Under the pieces are notes generated by a model. The model saw only the letters and a program-made list of their open reading frames with translations, made no database searches and was not told the origin of the DNA. A program made the position numbers and the translations under genes. DNA of 64,000 bases. It comes from Nymphaea colorata. Its lineage: Eukaryota > Streptophyta > Magnoliopsida > Nymphaeales > Nymphaeaceae. Shown piece by piece: positions 10,894 to 20,347 of the stretch (positions are counted from its first letter, which is position 1; each line of letters begins with the position of its first letter). The stretch lies in assembly GCF_008831285.2 (NCBI RefSeq), contig NC_045149.1, positions 2,172,001 through 2,236,000 on the forward strand. The letters run 5' to 3'.

Positions 10894-11244
10894 CTGCAAT
10901 GAAGAATAAGTTGAAACCTATGATAATACAGGAAGATTGAGTCAGCTGCTAATAGTATGTGTAAAATGTAGCTGAAACAATAGTATCACCAAAGTAGACT
11001 TCCTTAATTCTAGGGTCGCTACAAGATAGGGATCTTTTTATAAAAGCTTTTGAGATAAATTGATGCAAAAGAAAAAATACAATGCAAAAAAAAAGACCCT
11101 CTCTTGTCTAACTGAACAATATAGACTAAAAGTAGTAGGAAGAAAAGTGATCATGCATAAATGAACAACAAACATTTTATATTGTCGTATAAGAAAAATA
11201 CCAACCAATTGTCTCATTGTACCAACAAGCTAACTATCTAAATT

Positions 11245-11390
11245 CAAACAAAAAACAACAAATAAGTATTGTAGATAGCAATTACTACATTTTTTACGAG
11301 GACATTTCATCTTCCCATCAACAAATGCATTATTCTTCTTGGCAAAGTTCCAAAAATCATGAATTCCAGTTAAATATTGAAAACATGCTG
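11245..11390 (-). pseudogene. CACTA transposase-associated domain (TAD) fragment
   Basis: The minus-strand reading YLTGIHDFWNFAKKNNAF, then VDGKMKCPRKKCSN, matches the N-terminal transposase-associated domain of CACTA TNP2 proteins, where the hallmark is CPC.KC.N preceded by Y..GV..F..FA. The second cysteine of the CPC motif is Arg here. Only about 40 codons are recognisable. It supports the view that the surrounding 7 kb is CACTA-derived. The remaining transposase domains (tnp2 core, DUF4218, DUF4216) were not found inside the element. Confidence 0.65.
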
Positions 11391-12250
11391 TACATAGAAC
11401 CCAAATAAAATGTAATTATTTCAGCTTTTCTCAACACAAAAATGATAGTAACATACTAATACCATATGGTACCTATTCTTTGTTATCCAATTTCTGTCCT
11501 CCAGTAGAGGCAATCTTGAAGATACAAGGTTCTTGTGCACACAAAGCTCCAAACTCAATATTGATATACTAATACAATTGTGTGTGTGTGTGTGTGCTTG
11601 TATGCATATATGATGGTTCTTATACACTGGTTAGGACCGTTAGGCCTACATTCAGTTGCAATCAGTAAATATGTGAGATGTAGGCAAAGAAATTAAAAGA
11701 TGAATGGATCTTAACCATTTGGTTGTTATTGCTAACAAAAACATCCAGCTTGGACTACTTGACAAGCCAAGAAAGCATGAAAATTGCCAACTGATTTCTT
11801 TGTCCTAACACTATTAATAATAGTAAAACAATAATAATTGAAAATTTTGCATGTTTTTGGCTCAATTTAAAGGGACACATTTATAATTGCTTTCTTAATA
11901 AAGGCCACGCTTGCAGGAAAAATATCAAATGAGGGCTGAAGTGAACTTTTGTTAATTAGCTAAAAATACTTGCACTTTTTTTTATATTAGTTAGCCTGCA
12001 TTAAATTATATTCTATTTTAACAAATGAATTTTTATTTTTCAAGTTCATAGAAGTTAAGTTACTTTAGGAAATTTTCACTACATTATTAGCCTAACATTT
12101 GCAAGCAAGTTCTCCAATGCAGCAAGTTTCCACCTTGCCTGATCAACGATTCATTCAACTGATTAACTGATATGCTATTTCTAACTTCTTGCCTTCATGC
12201 CGTGGAATTTCACGTCCCCATCGCACTGAAATCTTCTAAGACAGGCAGCT

Positions 12251-12387
12251 TTATGAGGCCGATACTTGAAAATTCTGCACTAGATCCACCTGCTTAATTT
12301 CTCCATTCCTATCCAGTTTTACATGATCCTCCACGTTAGGTACCTTGGCTTTTATGAAGGATACTACATCACCAGTACCCACTCTGA
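12251..12387 (-). pseudogene. Unidentified coding-like fragment inside the CACTA candidate
   Basis: The minus strand reads IRVGTGDVVSFIKAKVPN, then VEDHVKLDRNGEIKQVDLVQ, and ends at TAA (12,253-12,251). About 45 codons of varied, protein-like composition stand out from the AT-rich surroundings. I do not recognise the family. Same strand as the other captured pieces. Confidence 0.4.
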
Positions 12388-14279
12388 TACAGTGTAATCT
12401 ATTTCATAATAAAAGTTTGTAGGTTTTCACTAGATCAACAGTTTCTAGGTGAATTAAAAAAGTTTGCTTTCTAGGTGAATTAGAAATCCATTTCAATTCA
12501 TCATTTGGTTAAGTGTTATCCAATTAATATTTACCCAAGCTGACCCTTTTCATAAACATAATATAACTATCAAGCATGGTGTTTGTAGAAAAGCATGAAA
12601 AGGCTGATGGAAACAGTGGCTATTCTCTAACAAGCAAATTGGGTTCAGCTCAGATTCAGTACAACTAAAAATAACTTCACATCCATATAACTAGTCACAT
12701 CGCTAAGTACATCTACATAGAAAATTAAGTTCTAAATACTTTGAGTTGCTAGAAATCAAGAGTTTGTCATACTTCTTTCATTAAAAATAATATAGATCTC
12801 ATTGACTATTTTGTAATGCATGGAAAATTAACAGGAAACAATGGGCTATCTCTATTGTCAAAAATACCGAAACTGCAGAATCATAACTAGCTACATCCTT
12901 AGTTAGAACTAGAGCTCAATGATTGATTTGTACTACATGGAAAAATTGATGTGGAAACAATGGGCAATCTCGATTAGATGATGCCAACAAAGGTTTGGTG
13001 TAGGATGGGATAAATACAAGTGACATTGGGTGCTTCAGTTCAGATTAACTACAGTCACACGTATCAAAAGTGTAGAACCATATTTATAACCAGTTACATC
13101 CTCAGTTATAGCTAACTAGTACATTGAGTTTTAAGACCTTCAAATTTCTGGAGATGAAGAGTTCAATATTCATGGTTGCATCACTTGGCATAACTTGGTA
13201 TAAACAGTTGAATTTTATAGGCCTTATTTAAATGACCAAGATCCCCTCATAACTGCAATTTAGATATGAATTTAATATGCAACATACTTTAGAAAGCTCC
13301 TAGCATTTGAAAAAACTTACCATTTTATCTTTCAATCTCGTGCCTAAATTTTGTAAAAAAAACTCATTTGAAACCAACAAAACTTTTTTCTGTGTCACCA
13401 ACCTAACAGGCCAAGTGGACCTTGTCATGATCATTAGTACAAAGCTGATTAACCAAGGCTTTTTGTTAAATTTCCCCGAAGCTGAACAAAATCTCATTTT
13501 TCAGTATTGTTACTGTACCATTGCCTTAATTAACTTCATTAGTTCATTTTTTTTAACATCTTGGAGTATATTTTTTATTACTTTTTTATGTTTGTATTTT
13601 TTGTCTTTGGGATTCTGCCTGAGACCCCAAACTGATAAGTGAGATTAGTAATTAGGAGGACCCAATGATTTTATAATATCATCTTCTTAGTTTGCATCTC
13701 TGTTATTTTAGAAATGCATAAGGAACTGATGGCTGCCACATTAAATATGCAGTATACCCACAACAAATAATACATGAACAAATTAGATACTTATTGTATT
13801 CATTTTCTGCATTACCCTTTCAAGACCACCTCTAGAGGTGACCTTCACAAAAAAGCCAATGCAGATCTAGCTCCTTGTCATGCCCTCAAGAGGTCCCCTT
13901 TAATGTGGGTCAAATTGATAATTCCTAATGCTATCTCTTCGCCTTTAATGAGTGTCAAACTGTTTGCATACTATCCTTCTGAAGCATATGAACGATGATA
14001 GTGCATAACATGGCAAGCCAAGTGAGAGAGGAAATGACCTCAAAACAAGAACGAGATACAGAGTCAGGTAGGGGCAGAGGAAATGAATTCAATAATTCCT
14101 ATACATATTGAAACATCTAAAGATCCCAAAACTAATTTCAAAAGAAAAGAAAATACTAAGTAATACTCATACAATAATGCATTAGCATTTCAATAAGCAG
14201 CCACATATGTATAAAATCATGCAGTGGACAAATTTTCAAGATAGAAACACTTTCTTAGCTTGCCCCTTCTTCTCCAGTC

Positions 14280-14400
14280 AGCAACCATCACTAGCAAAAC
14301 TTTTGCTATATCTCCGGACCAGGTTTTTGTCGCCAAATGCAGAGCGGATGAAGCCTACAACAACCTTTTTGTCAGAAACTTCTTCTCATCCAACCTTCTT
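14280..14400 (-). pseudogene. Unidentified coding-like fragment inside the CACTA candidate
   Basis: The minus strand reads EVSDKKVVVGFIRSAFGD, then KNLVRRYSKSFAS, before a stop. It is basic and Ser-rich. Not identified; it may be another captured exon or chance. Confidence 0.3.
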
Positions 14401-14647
14401 GATCAATAAAAGTTGATAAACTACTTCACTAAGCCGATAAAGTTGTATTGAAAGGAAAGAAATCAACACACCTGACGAATCCCAGTAGAGAGAAACGTGT
14501 ATTTGTGATTCTACATAGGGAAAGAAGGGGGGCCAAGAAAGATAGAGATTATACAAAGGGAGGGAGAGAGAGAGCAAGATCAAAAGAAAGTGAGAGAGAG
14601 AAAGGCGATTGTGAGGGAGAGATTGAGGTATGGGCAAGTAAAATTAC

Positions 14648-14930
14648 CTAGCCTGTATGGGAAGAAGTTGAAATAGAAGGTGAGAGGTAGCTTCTAAGGC
14701 AGTTACCAAATCCATATCCCAAAAGCAAGGGCGCCAAATTCTTGCCGTTTGGTGGATTGGGCATATACGCACCAACATCCCCTTCATCTTGGGAAAACCT
14801 TATCAACATCCAAATTAACTGTCGCGACTCTTGATTAGGAAGCTTCAATACCGCCTTCAATGTCTGAGCTTGCAAGACAACTTTATCAGCAACCTAATTA
14901 ACTGTCACCAATTTTTGAGTAGGGACCTCT
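14648..14930 (-). other. Right subterminal region of the CACTA candidate
   Basis: It is open on the minus strand for 75 codons (14,875-14,648), but two related blocks AATTAACTGTC...TTGA.TAGGA lie about 70 bp apart (14,815 and 14,895). Repeated short blocks near a terminus are typical of CACTA subterminal DNA. I favour a repeat region over a gene. Confidence 0.35.
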
Positions 14931-15176
14931 CATGTCGTCGATGACCATCGGTGGTTGAATATGCTCCAAAGATGATGAAGCCATAGTCAGAGCATGGTGG
15001 ATGTTAATTGACACACAACTGTCGATGGTGTAGCCAACATCGGAATTTCAATCACCACTTTTTCTATCGATTTTGTGGGTTTCCCTTCTTCATCCGACGA
15101 CTACACAAGCATACACATTGCATATGATCACCAGCCATCGACACGGTAAACAAAAGGGCATCGTTGAAGACCAGAT

Positions 15177-15187
15177 TTGTTGTAGTG
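15177..15187 (-). repeat. Right terminal inverted repeat of the CACTA candidate
   Basis: TTGTTGTAGTG, the exact inverse of the first 11 bases at 8,167. It is followed by TGC, which differs from the left triplet TAC at one position. Confidence 0.62.
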
Positions 15188-16100
15188 TGCCAACTATATC
15201 CAGCATTGGTGATCATTTTCTTTTCCTTGATACAAAAGAAGAGATTCCAATCCTTATTTACAGCCCAAAATTGCCGCAAATACAAGATCATGTATGTAAG
15301 CTAGTCCAAAGAATGTTCTACAGCCATGATCACGTACAACATTATATCTGGATCTATTATTGGTACAAGGCATCTCCAATGTGAATGCAGAGTGAAGCTA
15401 GATCTTATCTTTGTGTGAACATAATCATGTCCCACATTCAATCATTGTGCTGCCTATCTGCCTTTGAGTTTAATTGGCAATTACTGTAAGCATTCAGACC
15501 AATTTCATGCATCTAAAAGCACCATTTATGCCGTGCATAAAAAAATCAAATTCAGATAAGAATTTAGAAAAAATTATAAAAAAGAAAAAAATTATAAAAA
15601 AGTTTTCTGTGCTTCAGTCAAGCCTCTATGAAGTGCCTATATTCATTATCTGATTTCAATATCCTAATGTTCGGTCTGGTGTTCTATTTTTTCTTTGATG
15701 AATTGCAATTTTGATTGTTATAGGATTACTTGCATTTATGTCAAATTAATTGACGAAATTGGATGTTATAGTGAAGGTATTGAAAAGTTTGCAAATTAGG
15801 TTATACTATCATGCTTTGAACTTCTCAAGGCAATATCAAGAAAATCATATTTTTAAAACTAGACGAAAAGGAAAAAGAATATGAAGTCTCCCACATGACC
15901 AACTTTTTAAGTTATTCTGGTCATGAAATATTAACAAATATGAAGGTAGTAAATTTGGATAATGTCATGGCCAATTTGCTTTTTAGTTTCACATTGATAT
16001 CTTGACTTTCTCATACGTGTATTTGGATGCAACACGTCTTGCGTTGCATTATGGCCTTTGCCTCTTGATGATGTCTTAACCATATCTCTTAAATTGTTGT
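15188..16100. other. Non-coding stretch between CACTA end and KUP pseudogene
   Basis: I see no gene. It may include intron or upstream sequence of the KUP gene, because an acceptor-like TTGTTGTAG directly precedes the first recognisable KUP codons at 16,103. No further KUP motif was found upstream. Confidence 0.5.
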
Positions 16101-16102
16101 AG

Positions 16103-16807
16103 GTGAGGTGGTGGTAGTTGCACGTATTGTCTTGGTTGGACTATTTGCCCTGCAGCATTATAGAACACAAAGATGGCTTTCATGTTTACAATTAATGTAT
16201 ATAACATCATTGTCTGGAATCCAACTGTACACTATGGGCTTTCTCCATAACACATCTACAAATTCTTCAAGAAAGCAGGAAAAGCAAGGTAGATTTCACT
16301 TGGTGGAGTTCTACTTTGCATTACAGGTACTTGAGGAACTTTTATTCTCTAAAAGTCATTTATGATTGTCCTGTAATCCTGTAATATGCAGCTGCTTCTT
16401 CATATTTACGGCACCAACAATCATGGAATTTTTTAGCAAGTGTAGCATTGGTGTCTAACAGTTATCAAAGCAATGTTGGCAGATCTTGGACGTTTTACTT
16501 CAATATCGATAAGAGTATTGTGGCAGTGACTATCAACTTTTTCTATATGAACTATTTTCTGGTTTTGCATGCTTCATTTATAGTTTTGATGAACCAGGTC
16601 GCATTTTTGTTGGATTCATCTACCTGTGTAAGGAAATGCAATATATGGGGCAGGCTGCATACTTATCTAAAAAATTAGATGATATATATTAAGTTTGTAT
16701 TACTCCATTCCAGGTACATTTCTTTCAAGCTGTTGGTTGATATTTTCTACGGAGCTTACGCTTGGCTTGTGTTTGTGATTGCAATGCTTCCTGAAATTGT
16801 TGCTAGC
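16103..16807 (+). pseudogene. KUP/HAK/KT potassium transporter fragment
   Basis: Four plus-strand pieces follow the KUP/HAK order. First (16,103-16,345): VVVVARIVLVGLFALQHYRT, then with a shift VYNIIVWNP, HIYKFFKKAGKA and ISLGGVLLCITGT. Second (about 16,461-16,526): IKAMLADLGRFTSISIRV, equivalent to the EAMFADLGHF motif. Third (about 16,643-16,680): YMGQAAYLSKKLD. Fourth (about 16,762-16,807): AWLVFVIAMLPEIVAS. Stops (for example TAA within SP*HIYKF) and frame changes show it is dead. Family role: proton-coupled potassium uptake across plasma or vacuolar membrane. The N-terminal membrane segments and everything after EIVAS are missing; the homology stops where the copia LTR begins, so the insertion probably broke the gene or fell into an already broken copy. 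Confidence 0.85.
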
Positions 16808-17225
16808 TAAGTCATAAAAACAAAAGAGAGAAACTCAGATTTAATGTGGTTTGGTACCCTATACCTACGTCCATGGTAGCTCTCAAAAGTATGAGAGACA
16901 CACTATCTCCATCCTTTAAATAATACAGATTTTTCTACAAGGAAATTTACATGAGATGTTTATCATATCAATCTCATTGATTTCAGTATTGGGGATTACA
17001 TTATCTTGAGAGAATTTAGGAAAGGAATCCTGGCACATTTGAGTAATGATTTTGGCTGGAATGTTATCTCTGCCAGCCTGCACAATGATGATTTTGGCAG
17101 CGTCAATCTCTTCCTTATTTTCAGCTTGAATATCTTTCTGATTGGCAGCTTCAATGTCTTCCTGATTTTCAGCTTCAATCTCTTTCTGTTTTTCCTCATT
17201 TCTGGTTTGAGCCTTATCGTTAACA
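16808..17225 (-). repeat. 3' LTR of copia element 1
   Basis: On the minus strand it begins TGTTAACG right after the purine tract TTTGAGGGGCAA (17,226-17,237). It contains the phrase around 16,850-16,875 (GGTTTGGTACC...CTACGTCC) often seen in copia LTRs. The far end is taken where KUP homology starts; no second LTR is available to fix it. A 24-bp minisatellite lies inside. Confidence 0.65.
17100..17195 (-). repeat. 24-bp minisatellite in the copia LTR, four units
   Basis: Four contiguous 24-base units start at 17,100, 17,124, 17,148 and 17,172, each close to GCTTCAATCTCTTTCTGATT plus TTCA. On the minus strand they encode 8-residue steps (IEAENQED, IEAANQKD, IQAENKEE) inside an open frame of 106 codons (17,236-16,916). 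The multiple of three keeps the frame open. Whether it is translated is unknown. Confidence 0.8.
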
Positions 17226-17293
17226 TTGCCCCTCAAATTGGTGGGGGATGCAATCCATACACCAATTTTGTTGCGTAAATCTTCAAGTTGAAG

Positions 17294-19888
17294 TCAAGGC
17301 AGTGGTTTTGTAAAGATATCAGCAACTTTCTTAGTAGTGGGGATATATTTGGTGATGATGGAGCCAATAACAACTTTCTCCCGGACGAAATGGCAATCAA
17401 TATCAACATGCTTCATCTGTGAATGTAATGCTGGTTTGGTGGAAACCTGAAGAGCAGAGATATTGTCACAATATAATGTTGGAGGTTGAGAGAGATAGAC
17501 TCCAATATCCTGCAGTATGTAGGTGAGCCATATGAGTTCGGTGGTGGTGGAGCACTCCAAGAAATAGGATTAACCCCAAGAAAAGTGCAAAATCCTGTTG
17601 TGGAACGTCTAGTGAGAGGACATCCTCCCAATTCGCATCTGAGTAGGCCAACAGTTCAATGGCTGAATTCTTCATGAGTCTAATTCCTTCATCAAGAGTT
17701 CCATGAACATATCTCAATATTCTTTTAACCAGAGACAGATGAGATGAAGTGGAATTTAGCATAAATTGGCTTACATAATTCACATGATATGACATATCTG
17801 GCCTTGTCATTGTGAGATATTGTAAACCCCCTACCAAGCTTCTATACATGGTAGCATCAATTTCCATTGCATCTTGAGGTAGGGGCAGGCGAAAGTTCAT
17901 GTCCATGGGTGTGGGCATATCTTTGACATTCAATAGGTGAGTCTTATCAAGCAACTCATAGGCATATTTCCCTTGATTGAGGATCACATATTGAGTTTTG
18001 AAGTGAGCCTCTATGCCAAGGAAATAATGAAGAAAACCTAAGTCCTTCATGGCGAATTCTGAGCTGACTTGTGAAATAAAATCTTGTATCTGCTTTGTGT
18101 TATTTTCAGTAAGGATAATATCATCGACATATAGTAGGAAAATAAGAATTTCCTGTGTATTTCGACACACAAAGAGAGACGAATCAGCAACACTTGCAAA
18201 AAATTTCAATGAGAGAAGAAATGTACCAAATCGGTCATACCAAGCCCGAGGAGCTTGTTTTAAACCATAAAGAGCTTGCATATATGATCTGGTTTGAGAG
18301 AATCCCAAAATCCAGGAGGTTGTTCTAGATAGACTAGCGCTTGTAGAAGTCCATACAAAAAGGCATTTTTGACATCAAGTTGATGAATATCTCTTGCATT
18401 ATGAAGAGCAATAGATAAAACAATCCTAATAGTAGAAGGTTTTACCACTGGTGAAAAAGTCTCAAGAAAATCTATTCCAGGAATTTGAGAAAATACTTTA
18501 GCAACAAGCCAAGCCTTAAGGCGTTGTACTGTTCCATCACTTCGTAGTTTTGTTTCGAAGACTCATTTGCTGCCTATAACATGCATGTCCTTGGAATATG
18601 GAACCAAATCCCATGTATTATTATCATGAAAGGCTTGTATTTCTTCTTGTATGGCTCTCTTCCAGTTAGGGCCTTTGAGGGTCTCTTTGATGGAGCGAGG
18701 CTCTTGAGGAATAGAACAAGCAATGAAATATTTGGGATTAGGTTTCACAATCCCATCCTTAGAACGAGTCACCATGGAATGAGAGTTGGTTGTTCTATTG
18801 TTGGTGATGATCTCCAGTGTATTTTCAGCTCGATCATTGTTTGACATATTTCCTTCTCCTTATTCACTAGTAGGAATGCCATCTAGCCCATGTGAGATAG
18901 TGTCACTTCTCGTTGACGCATTCATACGTCCAGGACTATCATTGTTGGAGTCATTATTGTTGTACATATTTTCTCTGTCTTGAGTGCTTGTGATAATGTC
19001 ATTATGTGCATCTAGGATAGTGCCCATGGTGATTTCCTCATGAGTAGCATTTGACTGAATAGAACCATGAGTGTTGTCATCTGTTGTGAGCTTTCTTAGA
19101 TCGTTGTTTTGGTCACCTGCATGCTCACTAAAACTTGTTACCTCTTGAGTTGGGTTCATGGGGAGAAATAATTTGCTTGGTTGTTTGTATGGGAAATTTT
19201 TCTCATCAAATATGACATGTCGTGAGATGAAGATTCTTCGAGTTGGAGGGTATAGACACAAATATGCCATGTGTTACTCCAAATAGCCAAGAAAAATACA
19301 TGGTAAGCTTTTTGGTTCAAACTTGCTCTTTGCGTATTCACCAAGAAAAGAAAAACACTTGCATCCAAAGCTGTGAAAACTGGAATAATCAGATTGTTTG
19401 TGAAATAATTTCTCATAAGGTGAGGCCATGTCGAGTGTAGGCAAGGGAAGCCTATTCATCAACCATGCTGCAGTAGAGAATGCTTTTACCCAAAAGCACA
19501 TAGGAAGATAGCTATGAAATAAGAGAGTGAGGCCAAGTTCTAGATCGATGACGCCGCTCTACCATCCCATTTTGTTCAGGTGTTTTGGACAAGCCTTATA
19601 ATGAGTAATACCATTAACCTTTAAATAGGATGATAAATACTCACTGTTAAACTCCCCACCTTCATCAGTTTGAAAGATTTTAATCTTCCCATCAAACTGA
19701 TTTCTAATCATAGCATGGAGTTCACAAAAAAATCTTAAACAAGTCTGATTTGTTTTTCAAGGGATAGAATCATATAAATCTTGTGCATTCATCTATAAAA
19801 ACAGCATAATAACGAAACTTTTGATGAGAAGAAATCGGTGCTGGCCTCCACACAGTGAATTCTTTCAAAAGGCACTTGAGAATGTTCT
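17294..19888 (-). pseudogene. Copia 1 integrase - RT - RNase H remnant
   Basis: Integrase core, frame-broken, in about 19,880-19,500; then FHSFGCKCFSFLGEY and RRIFISRHVIFDEKNFPY in the C-terminal part (19,500-19,200). Reverse transcriptase starts around WKRAIQEEIQAF and continues with [11 protein letters not shown] (18,390), [16 protein letters not shown] (18,270) and the catalytic YVDDIIL (about 18,120), then LVGGLQYLTMTRPD and YSDANW. RNase H ends with the DCHFVREK and ADIFTKPLP motifs (17,360-17,294). A frameshift lies after the SDANW motif (about 17,650-17,600), and there are further breaks between 18,260 and 18,560. The RT core between 17,660 and 18,308 is uninterrupted, suggesting a moderately young copy. 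Confidence 0.88.
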
Positions 19889-20180
19889 TCAACTAGATCC
19901 ATTAGGATCAGCTTTACATTTATGTAATATTTTATAAATTCTATTTTGGCTGAATCACAAAATTCTTTCGTTTATCTTGACAGCTAGTGGAAGTTACATG
20001 AATCTCATCTAAATTTGAATTATCTTTTGAATTTGAATTTCCAAGAATAATATCTCCATTGTGATATTCATAAATATGGTCCTTAATTTACTCTAATACA
20101 AACCCCGCCCCCCCCCCCCACCAAGCTCAACATGAGGTGGTGCAGATTGAGTTTGTCCTAGAGTATTGTAAACCAACACA
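19889..20180 (+). repeat. Dispersed fragment of tandem family R2
   Basis: It carries the R2 words in order: GATCC.TAGGATCAGC, TTTACATTTATGTAATATTT, CTATTTTGGCTGAA, TTGAATTTGAATTTCC and GAGGTGGTGCAGATTGAG. The best counterparts lie in the array at 44.5-48.9 kb. It contains a poly-C run (about 20,107-20,119). It sits between the copia 1 integrase and the R1 array. Confidence 0.8.
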
Positions 20181-20347
20181 ACAATAATTAGTTCATCCAC
20201 TACACAACTTTTTAGGGTGGTGGCCGTTGCGACCATATATTTTTCATTCATTCACACACCATTCATCATGTTTCCTATTTTTCTCTGGAGATCTTTTTAT
20301 CTCTAAAAATAAGTTTCAGATTCCTTTGGTGACCTTACCTTCCATTT

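Larger units (their letters stand above)
8167..15187 (-). mobile_element. Candidate CACTA (En/Spm) transposon carrying host gene fragments
   Basis: The left end reads CACTACAACAATTATT and the right end is its inverse, TTGTTGTAGTG, giving an 11-bp perfect terminal inverted repeat that begins with the diagnostic CACTA. Flanking triplets are TAC (8,164-8,166) and TGC (15,188-15,190), a 3-bp target duplication with one mismatch. Short CGATGG/CCATCG words recur near both ends, like CACTA subterminal repeats. Inside, all recognised coding pieces are on the minus strand: a transposase-associated domain, HSP90 exons and MAP65 exons. No complete transposase is present, so any movement would need help from another element. 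Gene capture by CACTA elements is known (for example Tgm-Express1 of soybean and Tpn1 of morning glory). The two ends could in principle belong to different elements. Confidence 0.65.
16808..19888 (-). mobile_element. Ty1/copia element 1, minus strand, truncated
   Basis: Reading right to left: integrase core, integrase C-terminal region, linker, reverse transcriptase, RNase H, polypurine tract and 3' LTR. Gag, protease and the 5' LTR are missing; the right edge falls in the integrase and abuts an R2 repeat fragment at about 19,889. The left edge abuts the KUP pseudogene at 16,807. Confidence 0.88.

Noticed and set aside
13300-13642. Overlapping 111-codon plus and 65-codon minus open frames
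   Set aside because: AT-biased, hydrophobic plus-strand reading with no motif; likely chance.
14648-14875. 75-codon minus-strand frame as a captured gene
   Set aside because: It contains repeated blocks about 70 bp apart near the transposon end, which fits subterminal repeats better, and no protein family is recognisable.
8164-15190. Taking the 3-bp target duplication of the CACTA candidate as proof
   Set aside because: The flanking triplets TAC and TGC differ at one base and a 3-bp match would be weak evidence anyway; the call rests on the inverted repeats and content.
17006-17278. Plus-strand hydrophobic 90-codon open frame
   Set aside because: It is the antisense shadow of the 24-bp minisatellite in the copia 1 LTR.
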